Made by a program: the position numbers and the translations under genes | In this document: piece by piece, positions 60,576-64,000 of the stretch | Layout of the letters: every line of letters begins with the position of its first letter | How positions within the stretch are numbered: position 1 is the first letter of the stretch | From: Vreelandella neptunia | GTDB lineage: Bacteria > Pseudomonadota > Gammaproteobacteria > Pseudomonadales > Halomonadaceae | DNA length: 64,000 nucleotides | Assembly: GCF_034479615.1 (NCBI RefSeq) | Contig: NZ_CP140255.1 | Span: 4,526,001-4,590,000 of the forward strand | Direction of reading: 5' to 3' | The notes under the pieces: model-generated | Told to the model about the DNA's origin: nothing | Databases searched by the model: none | Seen by the model: only the letters and a program-made list of their open reading frames with translations

Positions 60576-60605
60576 GTAGACACGATCACTCATAAAGGGA
60601 GGTGA
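60576..60605 (+). pseudogene. Possible remnant of the higB toxin 3' end
   Basis: The frame reads VDTITHKGR then stop, directly before higA, like the xDYHKGR ends of HigB toxins. The rest of higB is missing, replaced by the comM end. Only nine codons remain, so the call is tentative. Confidence 0.35.
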
Positions 60606-60609
60606 CAAA

Positions 60610-60870
60610 ATGGCCAAACTTCCTAATATCCATCCCGGTGAAATTTTGTACGAAGATTTCATGCAGCCAATGGCGCTGAGTAAAAATGCGCTGGCCAAGC
60701 AGATGGGCGTCCCAGCGACCCGCATTGGTGAAATCACCTTGGGCCGCCGAGCGATTACGGCAGATACTGACTTACGTCTAGCAAAGATTTTCGGCACGAG
60801 CGAAGGTTACTGGCTTCGTTTGCAGAACGCCTATGACCTAGAGGAAGCCCGCCGTCACCAAGTGGCATGA
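60610..60870 (+). CDS. higA: HigA-type antitoxin, orphan
   Basis: This is an 86-residue HigA/VapI-type helix-turn-helix protein (IHPGEILYEDFMQPMALSKN, ALAKQMGVPATRIGEITLGR, TDLRLAKIFGTSEGYWLRLQ). In complete loci higB precedes higA and the antitoxin binds both toxin and operator. Here only a possible trace of higB is left, so this is an orphan antitoxin that may still repress in trans or neutralise a HigB elsewhere. GGGAGGTG lies six bases before the ATG. The gene sits between two copies of the comM 3' end. Confidence 0.9.
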   Translation: MAKLPNIHPGEILYEDFMQPMALSKNALAKQMGVPATRIGEITLGRRAITADTDLRLAKIFGTSEGYWLRLQNAYDLEEARRHQVA

Positions 60871-60909
60871 ACAATTCTCTCATTTAACGACTTGAGCAAC
60901 CTTACTTAC

Positions 60910-60960
60910 ATTGAGGCCATTGGTTACCGCCAGCTGGATCGGATGCTAAAGGGGGCGTAA
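60910..60960 (+). pseudogene. comM: Second copy of the comM 3' end
   Basis: ATTGAGGCCATTGGTTACCG and the following bases repeat the comM end and finish with L-K-G-A-stop. A terminator hairpin overlaps the stop. This copy keeps what looks like the native comM terminator, so it probably is the original gene end. Confidence 0.8.
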
Positions 60961-60966
60961 GCCCCC
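60951..60966 (+). terminator. Hairpin overlapping the second comM end
   Basis: GGGGGC-GTAA-GCCCCC is a tight GC hairpin with its loop formed by the stop codon. No long T-run follows. It may end transcripts from both sides, since the next gene is convergent. Confidence 0.6.
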
Positions 60967-60982
60967 GAAAGCCACTGGGCGA

Positions 60983-61555
60983 TTAGCGAGTGGCGGCGAG
61001 TGAGTCCACTAGGCGTTGGCACAACGCATCCAGCTTCTGCCCCGTGGTTTCATCGTGTAACGCGCCACTATCGTTGAAGGCGCTGCCCGCTTTTGCCAGC
61101 GATAATGGCTGTGGCAGCACAACCAGCCCCAGATTGGCTAACAGTTGCTGGCCCAGCGGTAGCGCACGGATGCCACCTAGCCCACCGGGGGAAGCCGCCA
61201 CCAGCGCTGCCCACTTACCGGCAAACAACCCGAGCCCCGGCGTATCCTGGTAGGGTCGTGACAGCCAGTCCAGAGTGTTTTTCAGCAGCGGGGTGATAAA
61301 ACCGTTGTACTCCGGTGAGGCGATCATCACTGCTTGGTGATCCGCAAGAATCTCACGCAGCTTCAGCACATTCTCCGGCATGCCCTGGGCTTCGATATCC
61401 TCATCAAATAGTGGGCAGGGGTAATCCTTCAAATCGATAAATGTTGCTTCCCCGCCAAGCGCCTCAATACGCTTGGCGGCCAGCTTGGCTAGCTGCTTAT
61501 TCAGTGACGCTTCTCGGGCACTGCCCGCAAATACCAGTACTTTTAAAGCTGACAC
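60983..61555 (-). CDS. NADPH-dependent FMN reductase (chromate/quinone reductase family)
   Basis: This is a 190-residue flavodoxin-like reductase. The FMN phosphate loop is in VLVFAGSAREASLNKQLAKL, and the family motif in MIASPEYNGFITPLLKNTLD WLSRP. The end is helical (LDALCQRLVDSLAA). The family reduces quinones, azo dyes or chromate with NAD(P)H. It lies 23 bases downstream of the alpha/beta hydrolase gene on the same strand, so the two probably form an operon. The exact substrate is not readable. Confidence 0.9.
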   Translation of the reverse strand: MSALKVLVFAGSAREASLNKQLAKLAAKRIEALGGEATFIDLKDYPCPLFDEDIEAQGMPENVLKLREILADHQAVMIASPEYNGFITPLLKNTLDWLSRPYQDTPGLGLFAGKWAALVAASPGGLGGIRALPLGQQLLANLGLVVLPQPLSLAKAGSAFNDSGALHDETTGQKLDALCQRLVDSLAATR

Positions 61556-61578
61556 AATGCTCTCCTTCTAACATGACG

Positions 61579-62559
61579 TTAATGATGATCATCGCCAAAC
61601 CCATCTACAAAATTATCCAGCGCTTCAAACAGCACTTCACGGATGGGGTCTGCCTCATTTACCAAGTGGTGACGTGCTTCCGGATGGCGATGAATTTCGG
61701 CATTGGGAAACTTCTTCGCCAGAATTGCCAAATTCCACTCCCAGTCGACGGTCAAATCCTGCTCGCCCTGGAGTATCAGGGTAGGTAACGGGTTGGGCTC
61801 CTGGGCCAGTAGACGAGGCATCCAGCGGCGCATAGCGCTCACCCAGGCAACGCTCAAGCGCTCTGGCTGCAGCGGGTCACCCTCACGTAGAAACTCGGTG
61901 AACTGCTCGTCGGTAGAGTTGGGGCGATATTTACGCGGCAACTCTTTTACAAACGGGCTGGCAATCAAGTGCAGCCAACTGGTTTGGCTCCATCCCCAAG
62001 GCCGCACCAGGGGCGCCAACAGCACCAACCCCGACCAACCGGAAGCCTCACGGCGGGTGAGTGCATCGGTAGCCAAAATCGCCCCACCGGTACTCTGGCC
62101 CACGCCTAACCACGGCTCAGGCGCCATGCCCTGGCTCTTTAGGGTCATCTGCAAATGGGCCAGGCAGTGCTGATAATCATCGAAATCTTCTATTGCCGCC
62201 CGCGCACCGCTGGAAAGGCCGTGGCCGGGAAGATCCCACAGCACCACTCGCCAGCCCTTAGCCAGCAGGCGTTCAAGCAAATGGCGATATAGCCCCATAT
62301 GATCGAAATAGCCATGTACCACAAAGGCAGTGCCCACCGGCTGCGGAGGGCTCCACACTTGGCACCACAGCGCGAAGCGCCCTGTATCGATAAAGCCTGC
62401 ATGCACTTCACTGGTATCTAACAGCAGTGCTTCTAAGCCATAGTGGTGGAAATAGCCTTGCATGGCGTCTGCCAATACTTCTCCTGGCAACAGGCGGCTA
62501 AGGGCGGTATCGCCCGAGGCGTGGCGAAACAAGCCTTCCAGATGTTGGAAATCACGCAT
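61579..62559 (-). CDS. Alpha/beta hydrolase (monoglyceride lipase/lysophospholipase-like)
   Basis: This is a 326-residue serine hydrolase of the Hydrolase_4 type. The oxyanion part is in AFVVHGYFDHMGLYRHLLE, the nucleophile elbow in WLGVGQSTGGAILATDAL (Gly-Gln-Ser-Thr-Gly), the Asp in LILQGEQDLTVDWEWN and the His in RHPEARHHLVNEADPIREVL. It probably cleaves monoacylglycerols or lysophospholipids in the cytoplasm. It is an ordinary chromosomal gene next to the reductase gene. Confidence 0.88.
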   Translation of the reverse strand: MRDFQHLEGLFRHASGDTALSRLLPGEVLADAMQGYFHHYGLEALLLDTSEVHAGFIDTGRFALWCQVWSPPQPVGTAFVVHGYFDHMGLYRHLLERLLAKGWRVVLWDLPGHGLSSGARAAIEDFDDYQHCLAHLQMTLKSQGMAPEPWLGVGQSTGGAILATDALTRREASGWSGLVLLAPLVRPWGWSQTSWLHLIASPFVKELPRKYRPNSTDEQFTEFLREGDPLQPERLSVAWVSAMRRWMPRLLAQEPNPLPTLILQGEQDLTVDWEWNLAILAKKFPNAEIHRHPEARHHLVNEADPIREVLFEALDNFVDGFGDDHH

Positions 62560-62776
62560 CGTTGTTTCTCCATAACGCCATTTTCCGTTGGCCTAGACGC
62601 GGGTGATGAGCCGCGTTCCCAAAACCTAATACCTAGTCATTTGGTCGAGCATTTTACCGCATTAGGGTCTACGCTGTTTACATGCCCGAGCAGGTGTGGA
62701 ATTATTTTCCATAAATACATTTTACTCTGACCGTGGCCAACACATTCCCCACGGGCATCCTCACAGGAGAAACCCC

Positions 62777-64000
62777 ATGAGCGAGCGTATCACGCGCCAC
62801 CGTTTACAAGTGGCAGCCGATTTAGATCGTTTTATAAATGAGCAGGCGCTACCGGGAACAGGTGTTGATGAAAACGCCTTTTGGGCCGGTGTGGATGCCC
62901 TGTTTCATGATCTGACACCTAAAAACCGTCAATTGCTGGAAGAGCGCGACACGCTGCAAGAGAAACTTGATGCGTGGCACCGTGAAAACCCCGGCCCGGT
63001 CACCGATATGCCGGGATACCGCCGCTTCCTGAAAGAGGTCGGCTACTTGGCAGAAGCACCGGCTAACGTCAAAGCGACCACAGCCAACGTTGACCGTGAA
63101 GTAGCCGTTCAGGCAGGCCCGCAGCTGGTTGTGCCGGTGAGCAACGCACGCTATGCGCTGAATGCGGCTAACGCGCGCTGGGGCAGCCTTTACGACGCCC
63201 TGTACGGCACCGATGCGATTTCTGAAGAGGATGGCGCGGAAAAAGGCACCAGCTTCAACCCGAAACGTGGTGCCAAAGTAATTGCCTACGCCCGTGGCGT
63301 GCTTGACCGCGCAGCCCCGCTGGCCACTGGCTCGCACCGTGATGCGGTGAAATACGCCATTCGTGATGAGCACCTGGTGGTGTCGCTGGAAGGCGGTCGT
63401 GAGACGGGCCTTAAGGATTCCGGCAAGCTGATCGGTTTTACCGGTGAAGCGGCTAAACCCGACGCGATTCTGCTGGGCAACAACGGCCTGCACCTGGAAA
63501 TCCAGATTGATCCCAGCGATTCCATCGGCAAAACCGATCCGGCAGGCGTTAAAGATGTCGTGGTGGAAGCTGCACTGACCGCCATCATGGACTGTGAAGA
63601 CTCCGTAGCGGCTGTGGATTCAGAAGACAAGGTCGGTGTTTACAGCAACTGGCTGGGCCTGATGAAGGGCGATCTGGAAGAGAAGATCGAAAAAGGCGGC
63701 AAGACGTTTACCCGCAAGCTTAACGCTGACCGCACTTGGCAAACCACCGATGGCAGCAGCGTAACCCTACCCGGCCGTTCGCTGATGTTCGTGCGTAATG
63801 TGGGTCACCTAATGACCACACCGGCGATTTTGGATGAGAACGGCAACGAGCTACCGGAAGGTATCCTTGATGCGGTGGTCACTTCACTGCTCGCGCTGCA
63901 CGACCTGAAGAAAGACGCCGACCAGCCGCGCAACTCCCGCACCGGTTCGGTTTACATCGTTAAGCCGAAGATGCACGGCCCTAAAGAGGTCGCCTTCGCC
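62777..64000 (+). CDS. glcB: Malate synthase G, N-terminal part (cut by window edge)
   Basis: The frame from the ATG at 62777, after AGGAGA, is open for 408 codons to the window end; the full enzyme has about 720. It condenses glyoxylate with acetyl-CoA to malate in the glyoxylate pathway. Family blocks are visible: QVAADLDRFINEQALPGTGV near the start, ARWGSLYDALYGTDAISEED, AILLGNNGLHLEIQIDPSDS, and EAALTAIMDCEDSVAAVDSE with the catalytic acidic residues. RSLMFVRNVGHLMTTPAILD is present near the edge. The catalytic base lies beyond the window. Confidence 0.96.
   Translation, partial: MSERITRHRLQVAADLDRFINEQALPGTGVDENAFWAGVDALFHDLTPKNRQLLEERDTLQEKLDAWHRENPGPVTDMPGYRRFLKEVGYLAEAPANVKATTANVDREVAVQAGPQLVVPVSNARYALNAANARWGSLYDALYGTDAISEEDGAEKGTSFNPKRGAKVIAYARGVLDRAAPLATGSHRDAVKYAIRDEHLVVSLEGGRETGLKDSGKLIGFTGEAAKPDAILLGNNGLHLEIQIDPSDSIGKTDPAGVKDVVVEAALTAIMDCEDSVAAVDSEDKVGVYSNWLGLMKGDLEEKIEKGGKTFTRKLNADRTWQTTDGSSVTLPGRSLMFVRNVGHLMTTPAILDENGNELPEGILDAVVTSLLALHDLKKDADQPRNSRTGSVYIVKPKMHGPKEVAFA

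Noticed and set aside
1..64000. CRISPR arrays, rRNA or tRNA genes
   Set aside because: I saw no regularly spaced repeats and no rRNA or tRNA-like sequences, also not at the island borders.

Overview
The window looks like a chromosomal segment of a halophilic gammaproteobacterium of the Halomonas type. I infer this from the amtB-glnK, ubiK and comM neighbourhood, the protein sequences and the moderate GC of the core genes. Housekeeping genes frame it: amtB (cut by the left edge), glnK and ubiK at the left, and comM, an FMN reductase, an alpha/beta hydrolase and malate synthase G (cut by the right edge) at the right. ubiK and comM are close neighbours in related bacteria. Here about 30 kb lies between them, and comM itself is cut in two by a further 27.4 kb.

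1.5-10.9 kb: an iron uptake cluster (IutA-like receptor, AraC-type regulator, FhuA/FoxA-like receptor with a Fur-box-like site, FhuD-like binding protein), an intact tacAT-type toxin-antitoxin pair, a divergent GntR regulator/OsmC pair sharing a palindrome, and a prlF antitoxin whose yhaV toxin is a relic.

11.0-18.7 kb: an operon of three tyrosine recombinases plus a small helix-turn-helix/coiled-coil protein. It is followed by a helicase and winged-helix pair divergent from an Xre regulator. This resembles recombinase-trio mobile elements (Tn554, RIT, gamma-mobile-trio) with possible defence cargo.

18.9-31.2 kb: an integron-cassette-like region without an integron integrase. Five attC-like sites lie directly downstream of minus-strand genes: a DUF4238 protein, a pair of small proteins, a membrane-anchored protein, an AAA/STAND-like ATPase and an OLD-family nuclease. 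Between the cassettes lies an SOS block (YedK, a LexA box, a DUF1654 protein, UmuD and UmuC), a secreted endonuclease I and a decayed tyrosine recombinase.

31.6-60.6 kb: comM, split by a Tn7-like transposon at 32488-59903. Both ends begin TGTCATTTTC and carry repeated GTCGCA motifs. At its right end are tnsA, tnsB, tnsC, tniQ and a zinc-ribbon gene; at its left end is a possible TnsE-like gene. The gene order and target match, as I recall, Tn6022/AbaR-type elements in Acinetobacter comM. The cargo has two themes. One is metal handling: two MntP Mn exporters (one frameshifted, behind a putative Mn riboswitch), a CDF exporter, and an NreA/NreB/HupE/His-rich nickel-cobalt set. The other is lipid A and envelope remodelling: an MCR/EptA-type phosphoethanolamine transferase, a PAP2 phosphatase, diacylglycerol kinase, a glycosyltransferase of family 9, a PmrAB-like two-component system with a PmrA-box-like site, and a DedA-PAP2-LssY fusion. 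Together the latter look like a self-regulated, mobile polymyxin/cationic-peptide resistance module. Relics of second copies of the TnsE-like, kinase and NreB genes show that the element was built by recombination between related elements.

60.5-64 kb: the 3' end of comM is duplicated around an orphan higA antitoxin, followed by the ordinary chromosomal genes.
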